64,000 nt of DNA, from positions 8,447,001 through 8,511,000 of the forward strand of contig NC_082611.1 in the NCBI RefSeq assembly GCF_030936135.1, in the 5' to 3' direction. The DNA is from Gavia stellata (taxonomy: Eukaryota > Chordata > Aves > Gaviiformes > Gaviidae). Shown in pieces: positions 42,801-55,360 of the stretch. Made by a program: the position numbers and the translations under genes. The notes below the pieces were generated by a model. The model saw only the letters and a program-made list of their open reading frames with translations, ran no database searches and was not told where the DNA came from. Each line of letters starts with the position of its first letter. Positions within the stretch are counted from its first letter, which is position 1.

Positions 42801-45800
42801 TTCAAAAGTATTGTGATACTGCCCAAATCCATAAAACCACCTTTCTCCAGGATGGAAATGCCATATTCAGCACACTGATACAGCCAGCCAATGTTGTAAA
42901 GGACAATGGTTCTGGCGTGTCACCCACAGATAGTATTGTTAATACCAGAAGTACTTTAAAAAAACTAGCATTTACTGAGTACTTTGTACAATAGTTGCAG
43001 TATCAGTAGTATCTTATTCTCCAACTGAAGAAAAAGCAATGTTTAAGAAATCAAGCACAAGGTTACAGTGGAACTTTTTTCTTTATCAATAGATTTCTTT
43101 ACATCTTCCCCAAAAGGATATGACAGTCTCCACCAATGAGACCTAAACAAACAGACTGCCATACCAGACAGTTGGTCCAGCTTACCTTCTGGGACTTTGT
43201 ATTTGATTCAAATTACTGAGCCTTGCCACAGTGAGTTGCTGACTTACAGAATGTACAGACTTAACACACAGAATCCCACTTTCATTTCTGGTATTTCTAC
43301 TACAAGTTTTAATTTCTGCTACTGACCATCGACTACAGACACACTCAGGAGCAGCAAGAGCAAGCTGCTTGGAAATAGCACTACTGATTGTCTTTGTGAT
43401 GCAGTTTACCAGAGTTTTCTTCTGTAGGTCAGGTTTGGCAACGCCTACATCTGCCCAGCTGATACTGCAAGCTTTTCTTGTGGGACTGATGAACATAGTT
43501 TTGCGTGCCATCAACTAGCCGTTACACTGCTGCTGGCTTGATGACAAGTATGTCCAGTGGGTTTATGAGGGTCAGAGAGAAAGGCATCCTGTACCCCCCA
43601 GCTGGCCTGCAACACATTTGTACCTCTATGGTGAAAGTGCTGACAAATTACACTATATGCCAGCAGACAAGAAGGAGCCAGGCCATTTCTGCTGCAAAGC
43701 AGAAACTCACCCTTGTGTTGGCACATTCGTCACTGACTCACAGTACTTGCCCTTCATCACCTCAGCAAACAGCACTCAAACTACAGGCACTAGATTTGCT
43801 CAGCTTAGTTAATACTTCTTTTTAGTAGCAGAACACTAGACACAGACTAAGAACTTTATAGCCCAGGATTCCCACCAGACCATGGGAGCAGTGCCTGCTT
43901 CCCTTCCCCTCTCACCACAGAGCATTCCACAGGAAAGTGAAATACCAATGGGGGAAGCAGTCAGAGGGGATAGTACTGCCAGGCAAAGAAATATGGAAGG
44001 AGTTATTGAAAAGTTATGAACAGAACAGCAGTCACTATCACTACTAGAAAAAAGGCAAATATCATACAGGGGCGTATCATGAAGTAAACTTTTCCCATAT
44101 ACTCTGGATTATCAATGCTTCATCCAGACCACTGTATACAGCTTTCGTCCTAATTTTAAAAAGAAAAAAAAGTGGATTAATGAGAAAGTCTCAAAGGAAA
44201 GAAAACTAGTAAAGAAAATGTAGCTCCCGTCAACTTACCCTTGCTACCCAACTTTCAAGTCCCAATCCCAAACCAGTTGTTAAACCATTAGCCTGTGCCA
44301 GGAAATGTCAAAATCTGCTTGCTACGTTGAGTTCAGAGTACTAACCCAAGCAGAGATGCTTTTATTAGACTGACTTTTAAAGCAGAGTTGAAGAGCCTCC
44401 TACTAACCCTTGCTTCCAGAGATTTCCAATTAGCTGTCCTACCTGAGCATATTATTGTGTATTGGGGGGGGCTATATAGCATGGCTTAAGGCTAACAGGA
44501 AAGCTCTAGCATAATTCCTTTGCTGTACAACCTCTTTGCCTAGGACATATCCGGACACTAAAATTGTAAAGTTACATTGCAAGTGACCCTCAAAATTAGA
44601 CTGCAGTTAAAGACTGGAGTCAGTAAACAGGGCTCTCATACTGTCGACTTCATTCACCAGGGAAAAGATGTGCTACTAGAAGTGCCATCTCCTGGGAAGA
44701 ATCTGCTAATAGGACTGAAATGCAAAGCAATTCAAAACTGTTTAGATAGCCAGACTGGTTACAGATCCAGCGACAGAAAGGACACTAGCATTCAACCAAA
44801 TATGGCAAGCCTGGATGCAGAAGTTGATTATGGCAATTCGTACTCGTGGAAATGCATGAAATGCTGAGCACCCTCAGACCAAATAAAAATCAGCAATAGA
44901 AGCTCAGGAGGTGAGGCCTCTCCTTTTCCCCCTCCACAGGTTAACCCAGTAATATACTATGTGTACCAAGAGCCTCAGACATAATCTAGATGTTTCGGAG
45001 TAATTAAAGATTTAGGCAGTTTTCAGTACTACAAATCCAGCCAAGAAAGGCAAAGTCCCTTTTCCTGGCATTTCAATTACACCAAAAATAACATTACTTC
45101 GGGAAACACATACTAAGTGCAGTACACAGCACATTAAGGCTATCATACTTCTTGCTGTGTTTTGCTATTACACTAATGCCATCTTTTTCATTCACACAGA
45201 TTGAGCATTCCCTTCCTGCAGGCATTCAACTCTTGCTTTGTTAGTGTTTTAAAATCTTCTCCTTGTCTCTTAATAATTCCATATTCAGTTCCTGCCCTGA
45301 AGTCTGCCTTTTTGACAAGTAAGCCAGTGTGTTCAGTTAAGAGTATAAGCGGGCTAATTTTGCCCTGACCTTAAAGAATAAACACACTAATTGAACATTA
45401 GAGAGGGACCAATCAGGGTACTTCTGGTCAGCCCCAAGTAGCTGCAAACCCAAGCACAGACAACTGCTGTCTAACCCATTACAATCAACCCTCTTAATCA
45501 GCTTGCAAGGCCCAAGTCTATTGGTCAGCAGATGTCCCTGACACTTTAAATAGAATTTATTTTGAACTCCGTTCCCCCTAAACAGAGTTATTCAGGAAGT
45601 GTTTTGTAGTAATGCAAAATGCCAATTAAAAAAAACAAACAAAAAAATCGCCATCCATATTCAACACCAGAGCCAGGGAAAAGGACCAGCGAGGGATGAA
45701 GCCAGCCACAAGAAGCACTGCTGGGTCAGCAACAGAGGAAGACCAGGACAAGTACAGCCAAGCAGCAGACCGAGTCAGCTACAGGCAACACTCATCTGGA

Positions 45801-48800
45801 AAGCTTACCAGAACTGTATCCGCGTGACCTCCACCACAACATACCTGTTATTTCAGAGCCAGTTCCTATCGCATCTATAGCGGTATGATTACTACTACAG
45901 CATTAGCTACACAAACACTTTTTGGCCTCTGGTGATTTGTGTCACCACCTAATTTTGGATGAACACTTATCCAATCACTGCTTAGCCAGTTACTAAATTT
46001 AGAGGGAGAAATAAGAACTTTTTATAAAGGAGAATACAAATATTTTGGTTTTTGCTTGTGTATCTTACCTGAGCTTCAGAGTAATTAGACACTCCATATT
46101 CAAACTGTAGATTCACTAATGTAACCAAACATAAATTTTGTTCTACAGCATAAACCACATAAAAGCTGATTATAACTGCACCACTCCCAATCTAAAAATA
46201 AAGTGGAAAGGTTTATTTATACTGCAAGCAGCATCTTGGATTTAAGCTATAACTGCAGCTTCCAACTCCATAAGGTAAGGTCAATTATTTCACTGACAAG
46301 TATTTAAAACCAAATTACTTTTCAGATAACCCCCTTCTTGAAAATAAATCTTAAAACATTGGTATCTTAAGTCAAATGCTCAGGATCAGAGGGCCAATAG
46401 TGAGATCTGCAGACACAGCATCAGTACAATTTAACACGTGCATTTTTAGACTTCACACTACCTCACAGTATTTAAATGTGTGCTTATCAGCTTTTTTATC
46501 CCTTACAAATAAACTCAAAAGGTCATCCCAGCTAATCAGAGACAGTTTGGTTGTACGACAAGCTCTGCAAGACCTGAAAAGAAACTACACTTCACTTAAG
46601 GGTGTCTCCAGCTGTCTTTTACACAGATACTCCCTCACTGATCAAGCAAGTAGAATTTTCAAATCAGTACGCCATCTCTCCTGCCACCGAGGCCGGTTGA
46701 GTCTTTAATTTTAGATTTCAATGGAAACTTTGGAAGCTGCACACCAAATCTTTAATTCTGAACATATAAACGAACGATAGCTTTTCTTTATGTCTGTCCT
46801 AGCTAATGCAACAACAGCAGCTAGGTTAAGCATGTTTAAATTTCACCTGCAAGCAGCAGAAGAAAAAGAATTGACAGTTATATATGCCACTACTGAGTAA
46901 GCATGGGACGCTAACAGTTTTGAGTTTCCATTAAGAGAGGTGCCAGCTCCTCTAGGCTCAGCTTGAAGGCATATTGAATGGTTGTTGATCCGTATTCACA
47001 GAAAGGAGCCCAAATCTATACACAGCCACTGGCTCGCCCTCCTCAACACAAGCCATACATATATGTAAAAACGCCATTATCCTTAAAAGTCACCTTCAAG
47101 TAAGAGACACCACAGTATTTGCAGATTTATCTGAACTTCCTTATGCTTTAGGCCCCACTTCCTATACAGAAGGCTGGCTGCAGAACCAGAGAGATTCTGG
47201 CAATGGGAACAGCCTGTATCTAGCTGTTGTCTTTCTTGAAATGCCCACAAATCACCAGCCTTCTCTAATGCAGCAGCACCACTGCTTTAATTCCAGTTCT
47301 GAGAACACACTAAGTAAGAGACAAGCTTCATGGCTTCACACCAACAGCCTAGCCTCACAAATGAGGCTACGCATGCCAGTTAAAATTCTCTGTAGATGGT
47401 GGACATCTGTCCATGATGAACTAGACTGAGACCTGGTGTGGCTTTTCCTCACTCCTCTGCATACACAGGCAAATCAGTATCACCTCTGGTTACCAACAAA
47501 CAAGACCAGTTTCCTCCTCTCACCCAGACCAACTCATTGCTACAAAGAAATCCTAATTACCAGAGTACAGACACCAAGACAAATGGTGACACTAATAACA
47601 AGTGCTATCAACTCAGGCCCAGTGACAGACTGGGCATTAGGGACCAGATTATCATTTTTATATGGTCCTATTAGGGAATACATTCCTGCTGTATCTTATT
47701 AATTGCATGAAGTCTCATTTATTAGAAAAATGTGTTTTGATTATTGTCCACAAATCAGTTCAGACCCATAGAACAAAAATCCTCAGAAACAGCAAGAGCT
47801 ACGTTGTTCTCACTTGGGACCCTGTTAACAGGCTTACCACCTCCTCTCTTCTGGTCTTAGGTAAGAGACTTCCTGCTAAGCAGCTGCGTGCCTCTGCTGT
47901 TAGGCTGAGGGGAAAGAAAAAAAGTTACAGCTATCCTAGTCAGTAATTCCAAATGGCAGACTCATGGCATCTGCTCAAGTCCGCTGTACCAAGGCTTTCT
48001 TCTTTGCAATCACGTGCATAAGTCACTGCTGAATTTCATGCCCTGACTGCTCCAACCACCAAATTACAGCGCAGCAGGGATGAACACCCCGGCCTGCCTG
48101 AACAGCATACGTTTACGAAAAGCTGCAAACTGTAGTATAAGGGAGCTACACTGATTCCCAGCACAGGCTGATCATCTTTGTGACTAAAACCAGTGTCAGG
48201 AGCTGCTGCACTATTAGAGCTATTCCTCTTTACAGCACTTGAAATGGTATTTCAAAGTTGGCTTTACTCACGAGATTCAAAAGGATCTCTAGCATGGCAG
48301 CCTGCTGTTAGAAACAAAAAATCTGCAGGTTTTCCTCAGAATATCAGACATGCTTTCTAAATAGCTACGTCTTTTTTTTTAATTCCTTGCATATTTAACC
48401 AGTACATATTATGAAATTATAGTAAGAATATTTACATAAAGCTTAAATGTAGTTGCTGTGAATAACTATAGAAAAACTATATCCTGAAGAACCTTCTATC
48501 AAACCACACACAGCACTTGTAATTGAAATAATTGAAGTAAAACCAGAAGACTGAAATTTTGAGGTACTCTATCACCTAAGTGCAATTTTCCCAGAGCCTG
48601 TTCTCTCAGGAGAGATGCACTTAATTGAAGAAAACAAAATTTCAGTCAAAACCTGATAACTTACTACTTTGTCAGGTCAGAAAACCTCCACTCAAAAGAA
48701 AAACCAAACCCAAAAAAACCAAGCCACTGTGGCAGGGAGAAGGCTGTAAGAGATCTGAGAATAAACACAGTTTTAATCAAACTTGTCTCATCTTCCAGTC

Positions 48801-51800
48801 CTGGAAGAAGCTTCAGTGTTATTATAATTTGGGACCCCCTACAATACTTCTCAAGCAGATGTTTCATAATTGTCAGAAGAGAAAGCCGCCACGAGGCAGT
48901 GGCGTTATGTCCTTTCCCCCACCCTTTCTTCCAAACAAATGAATACGTGTTAAACAGGAAAATAAAAACCCAACAGGGTCCATCACAGGCTCTGTCCCAG
49001 ATTTTGCAAACATCAGATGAAGAGAATGTTTTCACGAATTTTTAAAGGGATCTTTCTTCTATTCAGTAATAGGAAAGCAAACATTCCTTTGCAGTTTGTT
49101 CTACTCAACAACCCAAGACGGGGAAAAAGAAAATGAAAGTGACCACAAGAGAAGCAGCCAGACTGCACTGTCCAAGCTAAAAAGATAATTACACCTGGCT
49201 GAATCTCTGAAGTTAGTGGCTGTAATGACTCAATCTGTACTTGGGAACATAAAATAGTTTAAAAGCATCCTTAGATGTCAACTACAAGCAATAAAGCTAA
49301 CAAGATTCTGCAACTCAGTTTAATTCTCTGCACATCAGGGTTGGGATAAGAACTCACACTAAGACAACAGGACTACAACCACCCAAGACACTTTAATAAT
49401 GCAAGGAAGGATGGAACACACATTAATACTGAAGTCTGTAATTAGAAAGCAACACTGACCAATGATGAATTAGTATGATCTGACTAATGAATAACTAAGC
49501 AAGAGGTACAGCTTGCAAGACAGGAGAGTCAGCCTCAGATGCAGCAATGCTTCAGAGATGGAAGAAAAAAAATGCAATTACATAGCGACCAGGGGCATAC
49601 TACCTACTTGTGGAGAGGCTACTTTGGGAGATACTTTGTACTTTTTATTACTTCATACCATAAATCAAGCCTAAAGATCGACTGTACTGTAGCTAGCTTA
49701 TTAATCCCAAGATCATTCGTGACTGCAATAAAATAGACTCTACCCAAATAGCAGACCAGTACTGTGTATTTCTCCTCAACACCATATATTTTAAGTTGGA
49801 AATTGTTTTGCTTTCCATTAGCAACATTCATAAATGCCATAGTGTAAAAGACTGGTTTGTATTTCTGATGGTAGAAGTCCTCTCAATGGGCTTTAGCCTA
49901 CTCTATCAGTTACATTATTCCACAGCCACAGCCAAGGCTCTTTCCTGATAATCTAAAGCAGATGGACTTCTCTAACAATCATGCACAGCATCAAATCAGA
50001 AGAGTAACATAATGACTGACTTGGCAGTTTAATAACGAAGTTTTTTATGTACCATTAATAGCTTTTTATCTTTATCAATGCCCTTTCAACAACTTTTCTG
50101 TTCAGTGTTGTATTCAGAGTGGAGCTGCATGTCACATTCTTTATCAAATAGGTTTCAGGCCAAGGAAGTAATACAGAACTATGTTTAAGGTCTTGAGAAG
50201 TCAAAGAGGATTATGAGCTCTTTCGCTAAGAGAAGCAGCAGCGTAACCTTGCAGAACATGAACCCTGACCCTTCAGGTTCCTGTGACTATTTCTAATAGT
50301 GTGCTTCCCACCCAGCCTCCCTGTCCTTTCTCTTGAAGAACCAGACTATCAATTCCTTAACTAGTCAAAAGACAAGCAATCTGAGATTTTTCCCTCCTAC
50401 CCTGTCACTTTGACTCTTCCTCTAAAGACAATCAGGAAAAAACATAGTGATACTGCGAAGAAGGCTACGGCACGCCATTACTAGATGCAGTTACTCATCC
50501 TAGGGATTCCCTGATCAAGACTATTTCAGAAGTGCTGAGAAGAGTCCTACAGTTTAAGCAGTGCAGTATTATGCCTCATAGTAATCAACGTGTCATAGTT
50601 CTCACACCTCATTTTTTTTTTTTCTTCCACAGCCTAAAACAAAACTTGAGGATCCAAGAGTAAACAAGGGTTTTGTGGAGGGTATTTTGCTTTAGGAAAG
50701 AGTCTGCAACGCACAGAGCACTGGGTACCTCCAGCAGAGCAAGTCTGATACCTTAAGAACACTATTCAAGTGAGGTCACTTACAAACACCTTATGAAAGA
50801 CAGCTCATTTTCCCAAATTTGGCTAAAGTTAGCTATTATGCTTGCAAATGATTGCTTCAAAGGTGTCTCCTAGAACATCCCAGGATAACTTCCAGAAAAA
50901 AGAAAAAACCCAAAACCCTAAGAACAGCAGCAAGAGTCTACCGATCTTAAGTTACTGCAAAGACCACTTCCATAGTAAAAAGTTTTGAGATTTATCGGGT
51001 TCAGGGACACAAGGTCTGTATAAACACACTACCTGCCTTTTACCAGGCAACGCATAACATCTTTCCTGTCTTCTGGTTGAGCTAAAGCATAAGCATTTTA
51101 ATTTAATTACTCACGTGGCAGGATCTACCACATCCTCTGAACAGCGCAGCAGTTGCTTTCCCTCACTGTTTAAAACATACAGCTTCTAGATCAATAGCTC
51201 TAGCTGGTACAGGTTTTTCAGCCTTAACTAGTGGCATTTCAGCAGGCACCTGTTTTTACATAGCACCACAAGATACTTCTCATTTGAATCCACCTTTGAA
51301 GACAGGTACCAACTCTCAGACAAACACCAATTCTAACAAAACCAAAAGGTATCTGGGGGACAGCCTCTGCTACTATGACAATCTCCATCACATTCATCAC
51401 ACTGAAACCAGGTATCATTTCAGCTACTCTAGCAAGTCTGTTTCCTACACATTTTGAAATGGATAAGCGACGGCTCAGACTTGCTGAATATTAAGCAAGT
51501 CTTCACAAGGCCTCACAAGAGGCCACAAGGGTAACTCCCATACATTTTAACGGAAGGGGAATGATTCTGCATTTGAGTCAGAGCTGGCCAGGCACACCAG
51601 TGCCTGAACTGCACCAGCAGCAATCTGGCTGCCCTCACCCATCAGCTAATATCCTGGGACGAGAAGAACTGAGAAGTGCAAAGGGACTACAGCTGACTTA
51701 CAGCACTAATGTGGAAACAGAGTGCCTCCTTCCTTTTTTTTTTTTTTATGGCTGTTGATCTCTGAGGGGAAGTTGTTCTTTTGTTGCAACTCCAATAGTG

Positions 51801-54379
51801 ACCACTTTTTCTGGTTTTCACCACTTCATCAGATTAACACTTTGAATCAAATGTATTAATCTCCCTGTTCTTCTGCAGTAAAAGGACTTTTAAAGTAAAG
51901 AGATCTTTTAAAGCCTGAAGATACTGATGTTTTCAACCAATACTGACAATCGCCCTGCCTGGTTTTGCACAGTCTGGATGTTGGTAATGTGGATGTGCAC
52001 CACAGCGGCGGAAGCCCTTCCACAGGACTGCCAGATAACCAGAAGTGATTATGGCCAAAGATTACAGAAAGTTTCACAATAAAATCATGCTACTCACTAT
52101 CACTGGGCATAAACACATCAGAAGAGACTTCCTGTCATCCTCTCCCCCAAGAACTGACCCTTAACATCTGTGACTAAACTGCCTTTTCATTTGAAATACC
52201 ACGTACAGATCTTTCTCCACCACAAAGAACAGATTCATGTTCATATATAAAGTCTACTGTATTAACTATAGCAGTTGTCACGAGCCCCTTAGGACAAGTT
52301 CATACTACATAAATTAAAGGACTCAACTGCTAAATTTTAGAGCTTGTTGAATTAATTAAATTCTAATACACACACATACAAACTATTGAAAACCAAGGAA
52401 CTATACAGATACCTGTAATTTAAAAAATAAAACCCAAGACTGAGTTTATTGCTCAACTAGAGAGCTATTTTACCTGCAGGCAGGACAGCCACCAACTACT
52501 ACTACAGAAGTTGTGGTAGCAGGCTGTTGAATAATGGTGTACGTGCTCGAATAGTTTGGCTGTGATGTCGGTGGAGGAACAGCATACCCTGAAATAAGAA
52601 AAAAACCTCAATCACCACACATAAGGCATAAAGAACAATTATAATAATTAAAAAGTATGGAAACAGAACATGGAAAAAAATAAATAGAAATGTAGTCTTG
52701 ATTGAGCACTTTAAGAAGCTCTGTCAAAATCAGAGTTGGAACACACTACTCAGCACATCTAACAGCACTTCATAAACCCAAGTATCTGACACAATTTAAC
52801 CATCTAAAAAGGACACTGAGCTAATAATTAACTTTGAGAATTTGTTTCAATGCTGTTTGAGCACTAGGGAAAAACAGTTTAAACAAACAATGATCACAGA
52901 TTTCACTTCTGGACGTTATGGATCAGGTATGCCCCACTCCAGCAGGCAAACTAGTTGAAAAAGACTAAATCTTCCTCTGGTGTCCAACTTAAGCTCCATA
53001 TATTAAGTTTATAACTGGAGAGAGATGTAGGAGTGATAGTATGCAAGTGGAAAGGCAGCAGCCTGCATAGCAGAGAAAACAAACCTTTCAGAAAACCCAT
53101 GTTGTTAGCTAGTGAAGGTGTCATTTTAACAGCTGTACTTAGAAAACACAAGCCTTTAACTACCGCATAAATGTTAAAAAAAATTTTAAAACCCAAACTT
53201 TTTAAAGGGATGGTTAGATGTATGCAGTGTAATCATACAGTCAAGGTACACTTTGCCCAGGTACAATCCATTTTAAGCTTCTCTCCCAGGGTACGGTTCT
53301 CAGATTTTCTTGAATAAGTCATGCATCTGCAAAGTCCACCAACCTCACTACTTAAAATTAAACTGAAAATAATCAGTAATATTTGTATTGTAGGAAAATA
53401 AGCTCCAAGTTACTAGCAGGAAATCAACCTATGGCCTCAAGAGTCAGCCCAATGCTTGATGACTGGGGTCTGTGTCTGCTGCATTCAGTGTATTTTTTGT
53501 AACTTTTGAAGCATTCCCTTAACTCTGCAGAGTCTTTCCCAAGAGTCTACTTCTTTCTTCGACGGAGGTTAGTATTAATTCAGTTAACAAGAGTACTGTA
53601 CCTACTCACCTGCTTAAGTGTCTCCAAGACTACCGAAGTGTATCAGAAAAAACAAACATTAACCAGAGTACAGTGAAGTGCATGCAAAGACAAGCGCAAG
53701 CCCGGGGTCTGTTTCACTGCTAGCGCGGCTGTGCCCCTTTGCCACTGAGGTGGCAACCCCCGGCACCCGAGGGACGCACGCAAACCCGCTGGCTGTTCCG
53801 GGGAGGGCAGAACACCAGCACGACCTTACACCTCAGAGCGCCCGGGGAAGGAGGGGAAAGGGAGGTGGCGCTTTCCAACACCTGGATCCGCCGCACGCCC
53901 TCCTCCCCGCACTGTTTTTAGGCGTGAAAACTGCAACGACCCGACCGCCTCGCTCCTGACAGGGCAGCCCCAGGCAAGAGAGGCTCGAGAGCTTCCCCCG
54001 CCCCGCTTCTCCCGGGCAGCCCCTCCGCGGCGCAGGCCACGGCCCTTCTCCACAGCCCGCGGCCGCCCCGCTCCAGCCACCGCGGGGCGAGCCTCGCCGG
54101 AGCCGCCCCCCGTCCCAGCGGCGGGGGGAGCGGGGCGCAGGCTCTCCTCCACACGGCGGGGGCCCCCCGCCCCCCGGCTGGCGGCCAGCCCTCCCCCGCC
54201 GCCTCAGACCCACCTGCGGCAGCCGCGGCGCCCGGGTAGGGGTAGGGCGGGGGCGGCTGGAAGCCGGGCTGCGGGGCGGGGATGGCGCCGTAGTTGCTCT
54301 GCCCGTAGTCGTAGCCCGCGCCCTGGGCGGCGGGGCTGTAGGCGGGGGGCCGCTCCTGCAGCAGGGGCTTGTTGTCCAT
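39734..54379 (-). CDS. BRI3: BRI3, brain protein I3, complete in 3 coding exons
   Basis: Segments on the - strand, in transcript order: 54379-54214, 52588-52474, 39866-39734. They total 414 nt, 137 residues plus stop, against 125 in human as I recall. The N-terminus [14 protein letters not shown] carries an acidic dileucine lysosomal-sorting motif (D2xxxL6L7) and a PPAY WW-binding site. A Gly/Tyr/Pro-rich cytosolic region with PPPPYPYP follows. Then comes the conserved [17 protein letters not shown], a C-terminal membrane segment ([20 protein letters not shown]) and the tail [13 protein letters not shown]. Known as a small late-endosome/lysosome membrane protein linked to TNF-induced cell death. 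The start has a good context (A at -3, G at +4) in a CpG island. It is convergent with BAIAP2L1 and head-to-head with TECPR1. Function is family knowledge; identity is clear from the sequence. Confidence 0.97.
39867..52473 (-). other. BRI3: BRI3 intron 2 (12.6 kb)
   Basis: GT-AG intron between exons 2 and 3. The + strand is visibly A/C-rich here, so the transcribed-sense strand is T/G-rich, and most open frames lie on the + (antisense) strand. It holds the G-rich tract at 40863-40891 and a donor-like site at 43186/43185. No convincing additional exon, RNA gene or transposon seen. Confidence 0.85.
40863..40891 (+). repeat. G-rich tract with strong G-quadruplex potential
   Basis: Four G runs of 4-7 residues separated by single T residues, then TGG. 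Single-nucleotide loops favour a very stable parallel quadruplex. It is on the template strand of BRI3, so the nascent RNA is C-rich. Confidence 0.8.
52474..52588 (-). CDS. BRI3: BRI3 exon 2
   Basis: 115 nt, with acceptor TTATTTCAG on the left-reading strand and donor TGCAG/GTAAAA. Encodes [31 protein letters not shown] and GGCPAC, with the arginine codon split over the next junction. It was too short to appear as a stand-alone long ORF and was found from phase and homology. GGCP.C just before the membrane-proximal region is conserved in BRI3. Confidence 0.95.
52589..54213 (-). other. BRI3: BRI3 intron 1
   Basis: 1.6 kb. The exon-1-proximal half is CpG island; the other half is AT-rich. Nothing further recognised. 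Confidence 0.9.
54214..54379 (-). CDS. BRI3: BRI3 exon 1 coding part
   Basis: ATG at 54379-54377 reading leftward, 166 nt, with donor GCCGCAG/GTGGGT at 54213-54212. Encodes [50 protein letters not shown] and an alanine run. The Ala run and proline tract are GC-driven and probably vary among birds. The exon 1 frame continues open into the intron to 53918, which is read-through only. Confidence 0.96.
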
Positions 54380-54704
54380 GCTGGGGGGCGGCGGCGCTGC
54401 CTGCCCGCGGAGCCGAGCGGAGCGGCGCGGCGAGCGCCGGGAGGGCGAAGAGGAAGCGGCGCCCTCGCCTCAGCGCCCAACTTGGCGGGCGCCGCCCCTC
54501 CGCCCCGCCCGGGGGCGCCGGAGCTCAGCGGCGGCGCGAGCGCCCCGGCGGCGGCGCCCCGCGCATTCGGGGCCGGGCGCGGTGGGAGGGGGGGGAGGAA
54601 GCGGCTGAGCGGCCCCTGGCGCGCGGACGGCCCCTCCCCGAGCGCCCCGCACCGCGCGGGCGGCCCCGGCTGCTGCGCTCGCGGCCGGTCACAAGACTGC
54701 GCCC

Positions 54705-54712
54705 CACGTGAC
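54705..54712 (-). promoter_or_regulatory. CLEAR-like E-box upstream of BRI3
   Basis: CACGTGAC on the + strand, GTCACGTG on the BRI3 strand, about 330 nt upstream of the BRI3 start codon. It matches the core of the CLEAR element (GTCACGTGAC) used by TFEB/TFE3 at lysosomal genes, and also fits USF/MYC. A functional link is inference. Confidence 0.45.
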
Positions 54713-55231
54713 GCCGCTCCCCAGCGGCGCGGGGTGACTCGCCGAGAGGCGCAGGAAACCCTCGGCCTTAAAGGCGCCGCGCCGCCGCCTCCCCGGCGCC
54801 CCGCCGCAGGCAGCCGCCGGCGGGGCCCCGGCAGCCGCCGTGCCTTCCCCCTTCTGCCCGCCGGCCGTATGGCTGCAGCGGGGCTGGGAGGGCGCTGTGC
54901 TCCGCGTGCTGCCCGCGTCTCGAGAGCAGCCGCCAGTGGGACGGGCTGCGGCACGCGACCGCGAGTCACCGGGCCTGCGGGTGATGTTTTCATTAAGCCG
55001 AGGGTGGATTTTTAACGTGCTCGCCGAGACCCTCTTTAGCATCTCTTTTCCTTCGAGTGCTCCTCTCCCGAAATGCAATCCCTGCTGGAAACTGGCGGCC
55101 GGACCAGGGCGAGGACGAGCCCCGTCACCGGCCTGGCCCCAGCTAACGCTTCGGCCGTGGAAGCTGGAGGGTCTGCTCGACCCGGGAAGACCCCAAGAAC
55201 GTTAATGGGAAGAGGGATGCGAAAGGTTATC

Positions 55232-55360
55232 AGATCACGGAATCACTACGGTTGGAAAAGACCTGTAAGATCATCAAGTCCAACCATCAACCACCACCAC
55301 CATGCCCACTAAACCATGTCCCATGCTCGGCACCTGTGCCAGGGCCCAGAGCCACTCTGA
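55232..55360 (-). mobile_element. CR1 LINE 3'-end fragment
   Basis: The + strand block beginning atcacggaatcactacggtt and continuing through ggaaaagacc, aagatcatcaagtccaacca and ccatgcccactaaaccatgt is the reverse complement of the 3' end of avian CR1 elements. The element therefore lies on the - strand with its 3' terminus at the left. After about 90 nt the match becomes patchy (a deletion), with weak similarity to about 55360. The fragment is 5'-truncated and cannot encode anything. Recognised from memory of the family. Confidence 0.85.

Larger units (their letters stand above)
53700..54965 (-). promoter_or_regulatory. BRI3: BRI3 CpG-island promoter
   Basis: An abrupt switch from AT-rich intron to dense G+C with very many CpG dinucleotides, spanning the first exon, part of intron 1 and upstream sequence. 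No TATA box seen, which is usual for such promoters. The long open frames here on both strands (up to 386 codons at 53833-54993) are rich in R, A, G and P in every frame and are composition artefacts. Confidence 0.88.

Noticed and set aside
53833-54993. 386-codon ORF on the - strand across the BRI3 promoter
   Set aside because: It overlaps BRI3 exon 1 in another frame, is dominated by R, P, A and G, and similar long frames exist on both strands here. CpG islands lack stop codons by composition.
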